Origin: Sphingomonas sp. Leaf339
Lineage (GTDB): Bacteria; Pseudomonadota; Alphaproteobacteria; Sphingomonadales; Sphingomonadaceae
NCBI RefSeq assembly: GCF_001426195.1
Contig: NZ_LMRS01000012.1
Location: 372,001 to 436,000, forward strand
Reading direction: 5' to 3'
DNA length: 64,000 nt
Under the pieces are notes generated by a model that worked only from the letters and a program-made list of their open reading frames with translations, ran no database searches and was not told the origin of the DNA. Shown here one piece after another: positions 16,997 to 24,875 of this stretch (the stretch's first letter is position 1; every line of letters begins with the position of its first letter). The position numbers and the translations under genes were made by a program.

Positions 16997-18790
16997 TCAG
17001 AGCGTTTTCAGATAGGCGAGCAAAGCCTGACGCTGATCGGCGGTCAACGTCGCCGCGCCATAATCATGGCCGATATTGGCGTTGCCCGGTAGCGACGTGT
17101 CATAGGTGAAGCCATTGCCCGGCGCATCGTCGCGCGTCGAATACCCGACCAGCGTCGGATCATACATGCGGGTGCCGACCTTGAACGTCTTGTGTCGGCG
17201 GGCCGGGGGCAGCAGCAGTTCGTACAGATTGGCGACCGATCCATTGTGCAGGTAAGGTGCGGTCGCCCAGATGCCGTCGAGCGGGCGGGCCTTGTACGCC
17301 ATGAACGGGCTGTTCGCCTCCAGACAGGCCCGCAGGATTTCCGGGCGCTGGTCGGGCGCTTCGGTGATGACGACACGCGGGCGACCGCCGATGCCAAAGA
17401 AGACGCGCGCGGTCTGCCCGATAATCTGGCCCTTCTTGCCCAGCATCGCCCCCTTCACCGTCGTCTCCAGCATTTCGGCGAGCGGGGCATCCGCGCCCAA
17501 TTTCTCGCCGCCGCCGATGTAACCAGCCGGTGTGCCCGCCAGATTGCCGGTCGCCGATCTGTAGGTGATCGCGTTGCACGCCATCCAGGGATCGGTGGCG
17601 TTGGGATCGGTCGCAGTCAGCGGCACCATCGTCACCTTATATGGCGCGGTGCCGGGTTGCGGTGCATGACATGTAGCGCAGTGCACGCCGAACTGCGTCT
17701 TGCCGGCGGCGATCATCGCGCGCTTGGCATCGGTATCGTCGATCGCGCCGAATAGCTGCACCGGCCAAGCGGGCGCCTTCAGCGTCGACAGCTGCGTTTC
17801 CAGCCGGATCAGATTGTCCGCCCAAAGGCTGGATTTGTAGCCACCCAGGCCGTTGCCCGGCCGCGTCACGACATCGCCGAACACGCCGATGACCTCACCC
17901 GAATTGCGCCCCATCGCGCCGTAATCCAGATACCGCCCCCCGCCCAGCGACAGGCGCGCGTTGCTGACGATGCCGTTCCATTGCAGCTTGTCGTGGCGAT
18001 AGATGTCCCAGATGAACGGATAGCTGACCGGCGCATCGGCGGGATTGGGCGTCGGCTGCGCGGCGCCGGAGAACAGCGCGACTTTGTTGAAGATATGGCC
18101 GAACGCATCGACCCGGCCGAAACCATAGCGCAGCGGCGTGGCGTTGATCGTCTCGACCCGGTTCTCCCAGTCGATCAGCTTGCCGAGCGCGGCGCGCAGC
18201 AGGTCACGGTTCGCGGAGGTATCGCTGGTCGTCAGCACGGATTTGGCAAAGCGATCGAACTTGGCGGGATCGGTCCGCGTCGCGGTCAGCGCCCGATCGA
18301 AATCCTCGACGAAACGCTGGTAATCGAAAAGCGACGGGCCACCATCGATCCGGAGCGACTTGTCGCCGAATTCGATCTGCGCGGTGTGACAGGCCGAGCA
18401 GTTGAGGCCGACCCAGCGTTCGCGGCTGGACTGGCCGGTAAACCAGCGCAGCTTCGACACGCCCAGATCGGTGTCGTCATTGTCATCGACCGCGAAGCCC
18501 AGCGGCAGGTTATTCTCGGCACCGGGCAACAGTCGATAGCCGGCCAGGTGCGTCGGATCGGCGAAGGGCGCGGGGGCATCGGCCCTCTCCAGTGCCCTGA
18601 ACCACGCGAGCGGCAACAGACGTGATCCTTGCGTCGCCGAATACCAGTCGCGCTGTTCGGTAGGTGACCAGCCCTGATTCCAGCCGAGCACCGGTTCCTT
18701 GCGACCGCAGGCGGCGGCAGTGAAGAAGGTGGCGATAGCGCCAAAGGCGAGCAGCATAGACCCCGAACCGCGTGCGCGTGATATCGTCAT
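16997..18790 (-). CDS. RoxA-like dihaem c-type cytochrome lipoprotein
   Basis: A 597-residue exported protein with two covalent haem motifs, CSACH (in LNCSACHTAQIEFG) and CATCH (in GVHCATCHAPQPG). The start carries a hydrophobic segment with a lipobox-like TAAACG, so it may be a lipoprotein. The overall order of motifs (GSxLLPLAWFRALE near the start, LRIDGGPSLFDYQRFV after the first haem, AGYIGGG and APYLHNGSV in the second half) resembles the dihaem cytochrome superfamily that includes rubber oxygenase RoxA and distant peroxidase relatives. It could be a dioxygenase, a peroxidase-like enzyme or an electron-transfer protein; the sequence does not decide. It is monocistronic and convergent with the STAND operon. 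Confidence 0.82.
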   Translation of the reverse strand: MTISRARGSGSMLLAFGAIATFFTAAACGRKEPVLGWNQGWSPTEQRDWYSATQGSRLLPLAWFRALERADAPAPFADPTHLAGYRLLPGAENNLPLGFAVDDNDDTDLGVSKLRWFTGQSSRERWVGLNCSACHTAQIEFGDKSLRIDGGPSLFDYQRFVEDFDRALTATRTDPAKFDRFAKSVLTTSDTSANRDLLRAALGKLIDWENRVETINATPLRYGFGRVDAFGHIFNKVALFSGAAQPTPNPADAPVSYPFIWDIYRHDKLQWNGIVSNARLSLGGGRYLDYGAMGRNSGEVIGVFGDVVTRPGNGLGGYKSSLWADNLIRLETQLSTLKAPAWPVQLFGAIDDTDAKRAMIAAGKTQFGVHCATCHAPQPGTAPYKVTMVPLTATDPNATDPWMACNAITYRSATGNLAGTPAGYIGGGEKLGADAPLAEMLETTVKGAMLGKKGQIIGQTARVFFGIGGRPRVVITEAPDQRPEILRACLEANSPFMAYKARPLDGIWATAPYLHNGSVANLYELLLPPARRHKTFKVGTRMYDPTLVGYSTRDDAPGNGFTYDTSLPGNANIGHDYGAATLTADQRQALLAYLKTL

Positions 18791-19087
18791 GACCTTGCCC
18801 CTGCCCCATGTCAGTGGAAAGTCTCATTCTGTCACAGACTGGTCAAGAGAAGCGGCGTATTCCGCCCATCTCTATTCAACAAATATCAACAAAATAGGGT
18901 GGACTATTTCGTTCTTATTCCATCCTTTATGATACGATAATTTTATATGTCAAAGTTATCCAATTGATTCATCGAAGGTTTCTTCAATTATTATCTGTTG
19001 GTCGTCGAAAATGAAATTTCGAATGCTTGCCGATACTCATCGCTCGAAGGACAATAGGGCCGCGACTCGCCCGAGGGAGAAGACGTG
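18791..19087. other. AT-rich divergent intergenic region
   Basis: Nearly 300 bases between the divergent cytochrome and hydrolase genes. The stretch from about 18870 to 19020 is markedly AT-rich for this genome. It should contain promoters for both genes. A sequence reading TTGATT, then TTATTA 18 bases later (18964-18993), could be a promoter for the rightward gene. A GGGAGA ribosome-binding site lies at 19075-19080. I see no RNA gene or repeat. Confidence 0.45.
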
Positions 19088-20425
19088 ATGCAGTCCAACG
19101 ACCAATCATCACAGGAGCGAACGATCGACGACCCGGTCGATCCGCACAGCGACGGCGATCTTTCCGCGAGCATGGCTATCGAGGAGTCACCCGCCCGCCA
19201 ATGGCGGGTGGCAGATGCTCTGCTGGGGCTTCGTCAGGCCGTGAACACCGCTGCCCCCCGGCGTGGCAAGGCGAGCGACGGTACGATCGGCGATCCCGCC
19301 CATGCCTCGCGCGCGTCGGACCACAATCCGTGGATCGTCGATGGCGGCGTCGGCGTGGTGACGGGGATGGACATCACGCACGATCCGAACGGCGGCTGCG
19401 ACGCGCATCGGCTGGCCGACGTGCTGCGCCGGTCGCAGGACCCGCGGATCAGATACGTCATCTCAAACCGGCGGATCGCCAGCGCGCAGCCGAAGGGCGA
19501 GGCGCCGGCATGGGCGTGGCGAACATACACCGGGGCCAACGCCCATAATCACCATGCGCATTTCTCGGTCGTCGAAGCGAAGTCGGGATATGACGACGCC
19601 CGCGGCTGGCCGATCGAGGCCGCGTTCGTGCAGACCGAGGCCGTCACCACCGGCGACGATCCCGACGAGGCGCTGGCGGAGGTGGAACGCGGTCTGGCCG
19701 CCACGATCGCGGCCGCCGCCGATCCGGCCGTGCCACTCCTGCTCAGGCTAACCACGCTGAACGCCAGCGTCGATGCGCTGATCGATGCCTATAACCAGGC
19801 GGTGCGCAGCAGCGGTGTCGATCCTGCCAGCCTGATCGAGGAAGCCCCCGCCCCTGCCTTCGACGCCCTGCGCGGACCATATCAAATACTGTTCGACGAT
19901 TGCCGGGTCCCGGCCACGAAGGCCGGCGTCGTGGCGTGGCACCGCATGATGCTGTTGAAGGGACGGCCGCAATATGAGCGCGTGGCTGCGGCGACGGGGG
20001 TGCCGTGGTGGTTCGTCGGCATCGTCCACGCGATGGAGGCGTCATTCAGCTTCACCAGCCACCTGCACAACGGTGATCCCTTATCGGCCCGCACCGTTCA
20101 GGTGCCAAGCGGACGACCGACAACCGGCCAGCCGCCCTTCGCCTGGATCGACAGCGCGGTCGATGCGCTGACCGTGGAGGGGTTTGCGGGACAGACCGAA
20201 TGGTCGGTGCCGCGGGCGCTGTATCGGTGGGAGGCGTATAATGGCTGGGGCTATCGCCGGCCGGCGGTTAACGTTCCGACGCCGTATCTCTGGTCGTTTT
20301 CCAACCATTACGACAAGGGCAAGTTCGTGCGGGACGGCGTGTTCGACCGTAATGCGCGATCGGCGCAGTGCGGCGCGGCAGTGATGCTGAAGGCGTTGCA
20401 GCGGGCGGGGGACGTCTTGGTGTAG
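19088..20425 (+). CDS. two-domain peptidoglycan-hydrolase-like protein (M15-like plus lysozyme-like)
   Basis: A 445-residue protein. Residues about 40-180 resemble a phage-type D-Ala-D-Ala carboxypeptidase-like domain, with SDGTIGDPAHASRASDHNP, then GMDITHDPNGGCDAHRLADV and NAHNHHAHFSV; the His/Asp residues of these blocks could bind zinc. Residues about 260-445 look like a lysozyme-fold domain with a possible catalytic Glu in VHAMEASFSFTSHLHNGDPL and a YNGWGYRRP segment. There is no signal peptide, so export would need a holin, lysis or a dedicated secretion route. GGGAGA seven bases before this ATG supports the start; GTG three bases earlier is an alternative. No phage genes are adjacent. 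The cell-wall role is inferred from domains. Confidence 0.7.
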   Translation: MQSNDQSSQERTIDDPVDPHSDGDLSASMAIEESPARQWRVADALLGLRQAVNTAAPRRGKASDGTIGDPAHASRASDHNPWIVDGGVGVVTGMDITHDPNGGCDAHRLADVLRRSQDPRIRYVISNRRIASAQPKGEAPAWAWRTYTGANAHNHHAHFSVVEAKSGYDDARGWPIEAAFVQTEAVTTGDDPDEALAEVERGLAATIAAAADPAVPLLLRLTTLNASVDALIDAYNQAVRSSGVDPASLIEEAPAPAFDALRGPYQILFDDCRVPATKAGVVAWHRMMLLKGRPQYERVAAATGVPWWFVGIVHAMEASFSFTSHLHNGDPLSARTVQVPSGRPTTGQPPFAWIDSAVDALTVEGFAGQTEWSVPRALYRWEAYNGWGYRRPAVNVPTPYLWSFSNHYDKGKFVRDGVFDRNARSAQCGAAVMLKALQRAGDVLV

Positions 20426-20438
20426 GACGTTATCGCCG

Positions 20439-21986
20439 TCAGTGAACCTCATACCGATAGCTGAGTTCGGCCGTTGCGCCCGCCGGCAGCGGCACTACCC
20501 AGGTCGCGATGCCGCCGACCGGTGTCAGCGCATTTCCGTCCGCCTCGATCTTCTGTCCGGCGCTGCCGATCGGCAGTTCCGCGACGACTGCGAACGGGTT
20601 GGCGTTGGTGATCGTCGCCCGGTCCTCGCCCCGGATGATCGATCGCTGCTCGACCAGCACCTGATGGCTGGTGCCCGACGCGATGCGCACCGTCTCGCCG
20701 ACCGCCTTGTCGGCGATCGTTCCGGTGCCGAGCAACAGCGTACCGCCGGGCCGGTCGAGATAGAGCGACGTGGTGCCGTTCGGCAATGGAAAGCCGAGGC
20801 CGTCCTGTTTGCGATTAAGCAGGACAAGCTGTTTGGCGGTCGGGGCGGCCATCAATGTCTGGCCGGGATAGAGCGCCCGGCGATAACGACGCTCGAACGG
20901 CACCGTGCCGGATGAAAGCAGCGCGACTTGTTTCTGCGCATTGGCGGCGACGGTGACGCGCTCGGGCACGCGGTACAGCTTCAGATCGCCCAGATCCTCC
21001 GGCGGGGGTGGGGGCGGTGGAGGTGGCGGGGCGGGCGGTGGAGGAGGTGGCGGCGCCATGGCCATCATCCGCGATGCGGTCACGACGATCTCGTCCGCCA
21101 TTTCGAACGCCTCTTCCGGCAAATCCGACGTCGTCGTGCCGAGCGGATAGCAGCGTAGTTCCAGCGCGGCGGCTCGACGCGTCATCTCGGCGGTCGCCCG
21201 GCGGTTCAGTCGCCCCGCCACCGCCTGCACCGCCGCGTCGGCGAAGCGTTCGGGATTGGCATTGGCCAGCGTCAGCCACGCCGACAGCGTCAGGCTGCGA
21301 TCATCCGGCGCGATTGTCGCGACATAGCTGGCGCTCCAGTCGAAACCCGATGCCACATACGACAGCGTCACCGTCGCGGTGCGGGCGGTGGGCGTCACCG
21401 TGGCGACGCTGAGCGCCGGTTTCGCAGACAAACCGGCCGGCACGCTGGCGAAGCTCAACCGTTCGGGCAGGCCGGAACAGCGCAGCGTCTCGATCCCCGC
21501 CGCCGTCTTCAGTACGATGCCGGGCGTCGGCCCCGCGACAATCGTCGCACTCTCCGATCGCTTCCGGCCCGTCGCCCGGTCGGTTCGCGTCAGCGTGACG
21601 TCGCGACCGAGTGTGCCGTCGACCAGCGAGGCCGGCGATAACAGGCGGGCGTCTCGGTTCTTTTCCACGGTGCCGCCGGGCAGGCCATCGATGATCGCAC
21701 TCACCGGCACGATGCCGGCCGCGACACCCTCGAACCGCAGCACCGCCCGCCCCTTGGGCAGGCGGACCTTGCGGGTTTCGGTGACGAGCGCGAAGCCGCC
21801 CAGATTGCGCAGGTCCATCCGGTCCCCCCGCCCACGCCATGGCGCGCGATAGACGGTGATGGCGACACCATCGGCCGTGGGCGAGTTAACGGACGGCGGC
21901 GCTGCCGCCACCGATTGCGCCGCCGCCTGCCCGCCGGACAACAGCGCCAGCATCGGCAACGCGCCCAGCCAAGCCGGCGGACGCAT
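20439..21986 (-). CDS. DUF4139 protein with proline-rich insert
   Basis: A 515-residue exported protein of the DUF4139/MuiA-like family, whose members have a beta-rich C-terminal domain of unknown role. A signal peptide (MRPPAWLGALPMLALLSGGQAAAQ) decides the start; an in-frame ATG 66 bases upstream would bury it. The body contains the family-typical LSYVASGFDWSASYVATI segment, followed by a run of about 20 residues that are nearly all proline before EDLGDLKLYRVPERVTVAAN. The C-terminus SYRYEVH matches the end of such proteins. Its ATG overlaps the TGA of the upstream paralogue (TGATG), which indicates translational coupling. The two proteins probably act together in the envelope. Confidence 0.8.
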   Translation of the reverse strand: MRPPAWLGALPMLALLSGGQAAAQSVAAAPPSVNSPTADGVAITVYRAPWRGRGDRMDLRNLGGFALVTETRKVRLPKGRAVLRFEGVAAGIVPVSAIIDGLPGGTVEKNRDARLLSPASLVDGTLGRDVTLTRTDRATGRKRSESATIVAGPTPGIVLKTAAGIETLRCSGLPERLSFASVPAGLSAKPALSVATVTPTARTATVTLSYVASGFDWSASYVATIAPDDRSLTLSAWLTLANANPERFADAAVQAVAGRLNRRATAEMTRRAAALELRCYPLGTTTSDLPEEAFEMADEIVVTASRMMAMAPPPPPPPAPPPPPPPPPPEDLGDLKLYRVPERVTVAANAQKQVALLSSGTVPFERRYRRALYPGQTLMAAPTAKQLVLLNRKQDGLGFPLPNGTTSLYLDRPGGTLLLGTGTIADKAVGETVRIASGTSHQVLVEQRSIIRGEDRATITNANPFAVVAELPIGSAGQKIEADGNALTPVGGIATWVVPLPAGATAELSYRYEVH

Positions 21987-23407
21987 CAGTAACGGGTATC
22001 GAAGGTCGCGGTGACGATCGTCTGGCCGTTCGCTGGCACCGGCACCTGCCACACGACGGTGGCGGCATTGCGCCGCTCGCTCTTGCGGCTTTCGTCGATG
22101 ATGCGCGTATCGGTCCAGTCGAGGCCAGCTTGCGTCACTTCTACCGTCACCGGCGTCGCCTTCGCATTGGTCAGGGTATAGCGCATCGCCGTGCGCCAGC
22201 GCGTGCCACCCACTTTCGTCCGCGCCGTCACGGTCGGCTGCACCTTCACGTCGAACGCATCGCCGGTGGATAGCGATATCTGCGATCCTTGTGGCGTATG
22301 GTCGATCCGGTTCTCGCCGGTGAACTGCGGCTGGCCGCGTGCATCGCGGACATAGACGCGCACGGTCCCCGCCGGCAGTGCATCCCCCAGCCCCGCCGCA
22401 CCCGAATTGGCGAAGCGCAGAACGCTGGCGGCACTGCGCGGCTCGTCGGCCGATCCCAGCCAGTCGTTCTGGAACGCATAGCCCGAACTGGCCGCCGCGC
22501 CCTTCACGTCGAGGAAGCTGACCTGCTTGGTCTGCTTGTCGGCGATCGTCGTGCGCTCCGGTAGCGGATAGAGATAGAAATCGCCCAGTTGCTCGCGCAT
22601 CGATGTTTCGGTTCCCGCCTGCATCAGGCGACTGGCGCGGCGGGGTGGCCGAGGCTGGTATCCACCCTGATTGCCGTCGCTCGTCACGTCACCGGCGACC
22701 AGCAACGTGCGCGCCATCGTGAAGCTCGTGCCGCTGGTGTTACGCAGCGTCACCCATCCCTGCACGTCGATGCGGCCGCTCTTCTGGTCGAACAGCGCGA
22801 CATAATCCGCATTCCACCCCAGCCCGCGGCTCAGATACGACAGCGTCGCCGGCCGCGTGCCGGATCGGGTGATGGCCAGCGTCACCGACAGCGTCGGGCG
22901 CGCGCGCAGTGAGTCGGGCACCTTGTCGAAGATCGCGCGCACCGGCAGGCCGTCGTCGCGCAGCACCTCGATCCGGTCGCCGATCTGCAACACGACGCCG
23001 CCGTTGACCGCCAGCACCTTCGCCCGCTCGCGCGTCTCGGCACCGGTCGCCGGATTGGTCCGCAGCAATGTGATCGTCTCACCCACCGCCTTTTCCATCA
23101 GGCTGGTCGGGCTGAGGAGGTCGTAATCGAAATTCTGTTCGACGATCGCGGCATCGGCGACGTTCAGCGAGACGGTTTCCGGACGGATGGCGGCGCTGAC
23201 ATCGGGAAAATTCTGCCTGACCCGACCACTGCCCAGCGTCAGTGGCCGCACGTCTTGGATCAGTGCGATGTCGTTGTTATAGATCGTGACGGACACATCG
23301 CCCTGCCCCGCCGTTGCCGGTCCCGGTGCGACCTGTTGCGGTGCCTCCTGCGCCGCGGCAGCCCCCGGCGCGATCAGCATGGCCCAGATCGCTGTCATTG
23401 CCCGCAT
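21986..23407 (-). CDS. DUF4139 envelope protein
   Basis: A 473-residue exported paralogue of the following gene. The signal peptide MRAMTAIWAMLIAPGAAAAQ and GGAGAG six bases before the ATG fix the start; the open frame extends more than 600 bases further upstream, but that part runs antisense over the genes at 23539-24236. Key features are SVTIYNNDIALIQDVRPL at the mature N-terminus, LSYLSRGLGWNADYVALF, the linker FYLYPLPERTTIADKQTKQV, and a C-terminal immunoglobulin-like part ending TIVTATFDTRY. It lacks the polyproline insert of its partner. Function unknown; the two genes form a coupled pair. Confidence 0.82.
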   Translation of the reverse strand: MRAMTAIWAMLIAPGAAAAQEAPQQVAPGPATAGQGDVSVTIYNNDIALIQDVRPLTLGSGRVRQNFPDVSAAIRPETVSLNVADAAIVEQNFDYDLLSPTSLMEKAVGETITLLRTNPATGAETRERAKVLAVNGGVVLQIGDRIEVLRDDGLPVRAIFDKVPDSLRARPTLSVTLAITRSGTRPATLSYLSRGLGWNADYVALFDQKSGRIDVQGWVTLRNTSGTSFTMARTLLVAGDVTSDGNQGGYQPRPPRRASRLMQAGTETSMREQLGDFYLYPLPERTTIADKQTKQVSFLDVKGAAASSGYAFQNDWLGSADEPRSAASVLRFANSGAAGLGDALPAGTVRVYVRDARGQPQFTGENRIDHTPQGSQISLSTGDAFDVKVQPTVTARTKVGGTRWRTAMRYTLTNAKATPVTVEVTQAGLDWTDTRIIDESRKSERRNAATVVWQVPVPANGQTIVTATFDTRY

Positions 23408-23538
23408 CACATTCTCTCCCCGTTTGCGCCGGGTTTTGCACGCCGCCGGTTCGCCCGCAATGGCGCAGGGGGCGATCCGAAACGGCTTGAGGGGATCGGG
23501 CGCGTTTTGCGTATAACGACATGGAAATGGAGTGCGTG

Positions 23539-23811
23539 ATGCCCGACCCGATCGACCGCGCGGCGACCCTGATCGCCGCTCTATCCCCAGCACCGCTCGA
23601 TGGACTGGAGTCGCGCGTCTTTGCCGCGATCGAGGTTCGCGCACGGGAAGCGACCGCGGCACGGCGCGTCGGCTTGTGGTCCGTGGCGGCGGCGCTGACG
23701 ATCGGCCTGACTGGCGGTAGCTTGGCGGGCGGCGCGGTGGCGGCACGGGTGGCCAGCCCAATCGGTGTCGACGCGATGCTCGCCCCCTCCACCCTGTTGC
23801 TCGGCCGATGA
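23539..23811 (+). CDS. small membrane anti-sigma factor (CnrY-like)
   Basis: A 90-residue protein with a cytoplasmic N-terminal half (PIDRAATLIAALSPAPLDGLESRVF) and one membrane helix near residues 45-65 followed by a short periplasmic tail. Its size, topology and position ahead of a CnrX-like sensor and an ECF sigma factor fit an anti-sigma factor of the CnrY type, although sequence conservation in such proteins is very low. GGAG six bases before this ATG supports the start over an ATG 18 bases upstream. The stop overlaps the next start by four bases. Confidence 0.65.
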   Translation: MPDPIDRAATLIAALSPAPLDGLESRVFAAIEVRAREATAARRVGLWSVAAALTIGLTGGSLAGGAVAARVASPIGVDAMLAPSTLLLGR

Positions 23812-24236
23812 ACCGTACTTTGCTAACCATCATCCTCGCGCTGCTGGCGGCGATGGCGGGCGCGTTTATCGGCTGCCGGATCATGATGCCGGCCGCGACG
23901 CAAGGCACCGAAATCCACGCCCTGCTGCACTGCACGATCGCGCTTGATCCAGACCAGGAAGCACGGATCAATGCACTGGAGGCCGGTTTCGCGATTAAGC
24001 GCGCGGGGCTGGAAGCGCAGTTGCGCCGCGACAATGCCGCACTCGCCGTCGCGATCGATCAGGAGCATCAGAACGGCCCCCGCGTCGCCGATGCCATCGA
24101 CCGATCGCACCACACGATGGGCGCGCTGCAAAAAGCCACGCTGGCGCATGTCTTCGCGATGCGGCGGGTTCTGCGGCCCGATCAGGCGGCGGCGTTCGAC
24201 CGGGTCGTGGTGCGGGCGCTGACCGCCACTTCGTGA
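23808..24236 (+). CDS. CnrX-like periplasmic metal sensor
   Basis: A 142-residue membrane-anchored periplasmic sensor with an N-terminal helix (residues 4-25) and a helical-hairpin domain. Candidate metal ligands are H37 and H41 (HALLH), E58, H114 and M118 (HVFAM). Their spacing matches exactly that of the five nickel/cobalt ligands known in CnrX (H42, H46, E63, H119, M123), each shifted by five. It lies between a small putative anti-sigma factor and an ECF sigma factor, with overlapping start and stop codons on both sides, the order seen in cnrYXH. Metal binding would be expected to release the sigma factor. Downstream genes are copper-resistance genes, so the metal sensed here is uncertain. 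Confidence 0.82.
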   Translation: MNRTLLTIILALLAAMAGAFIGCRIMMPAATQGTEIHALLHCTIALDPDQEARINALEAGFAIKRAGLEAQLRRDNAALAVAIDQEHQNGPRVADAIDRSHHTMGALQKATLAHVFAMRRVLRPDQAAAFDRVVVRALTATS

Positions 24237-24799
24237 ACGATGCGCTGGCCCGGCTCGACGATCGCGATCTTGTCCTGCGTAGTCGCCGCGGTGAGGATGC
24301 TGCATTCGCGGTCCTGATGACGCGGTACAAGCAGCCGCTCTATCGCCTGATCGTCGCGCAGATAGGCGACGCGGACGAGGCGCTGGACCAATTGCAGGAA
24401 ACGTTCATCGCCGCGCATGGCGCACTCGCCCGGTTCGATACGGACCGGTCGCTGCGCGCTTGGCTGGCGCGGATCGCGATCAACAAATGCCGCGACCATG
24501 CGCGGCGCCGGCGGGTGCGGCGGTTCCTGGCGCGCGTCCTACCGATTGAAAGCGGGGAACAGGTGCTCGATACGGCGGCGGATACCGAGGGACGCGCGAT
24601 CGACCGTCAGCATCTCGCCCACGCGATAGCCGCGATCGGGCGATTGCCGGCGACACTGCGAGATCCCTTGCTGCTTTGTACCGTCGACGAACTGAGCCAG
24701 GCAGAGGCGGCTGAGGCGCTGGGCATCAGTGTGAAGGCGGTCGAGACTCGCATCCGTCGCGCCCGCGCCGCGCTGGCCCCACATCGCGTCCCGATCTGA
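24233..24799 (+). CDS. ECF RNA polymerase sigma factor (CnrH-like)
   Basis: A 188-residue extracytoplasmic-function sigma factor. Region 2 runs over about residues 20-95 (FAVLMTRYKQPLYRLIVAQI, then LDQLQETFIAAHGAL, SLRAWLARIAINKCRDHARR). Region 4 is at about 125-180 with AEAAEALGISVKAVETRIRR as the helix-turn-helix. It starts with GTG overlapping the sensor stop. Together with the two preceding genes it forms a sensor-antisigma-sigma unit 76 bases upstream of copA. It probably drives its own genes and the copA-copB pair; I could not recognise its -35 target motif. Confidence 0.9.
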   Translation: MNDALARLDDRDLVLRSRRGEDAAFAVLMTRYKQPLYRLIVAQIGDADEALDQLQETFIAAHGALARFDTDRSLRAWLARIAINKCRDHARRRRVRRFLARVLPIESGEQVLDTAADTEGRAIDRQHLAHAIAAIGRLPATLRDPLLLCTVDELSQAEAAEALGISVKAVETRIRRARAALAPHRVPI

Positions 24800-24875
24800 T
24801 AATTGGTGAGGGCTGGACAGCCGCCCTGCGTATGAGAACGAAAGCATCCATTCCGATCCAGCCATCAGGATATTC

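Noticed and set aside
19088..20425. Prophage region around the hydrolase-like gene
   Set aside because: No integrase, capsid, tail or holin genes flank it; neighbours are ordinary chromosomal genes.
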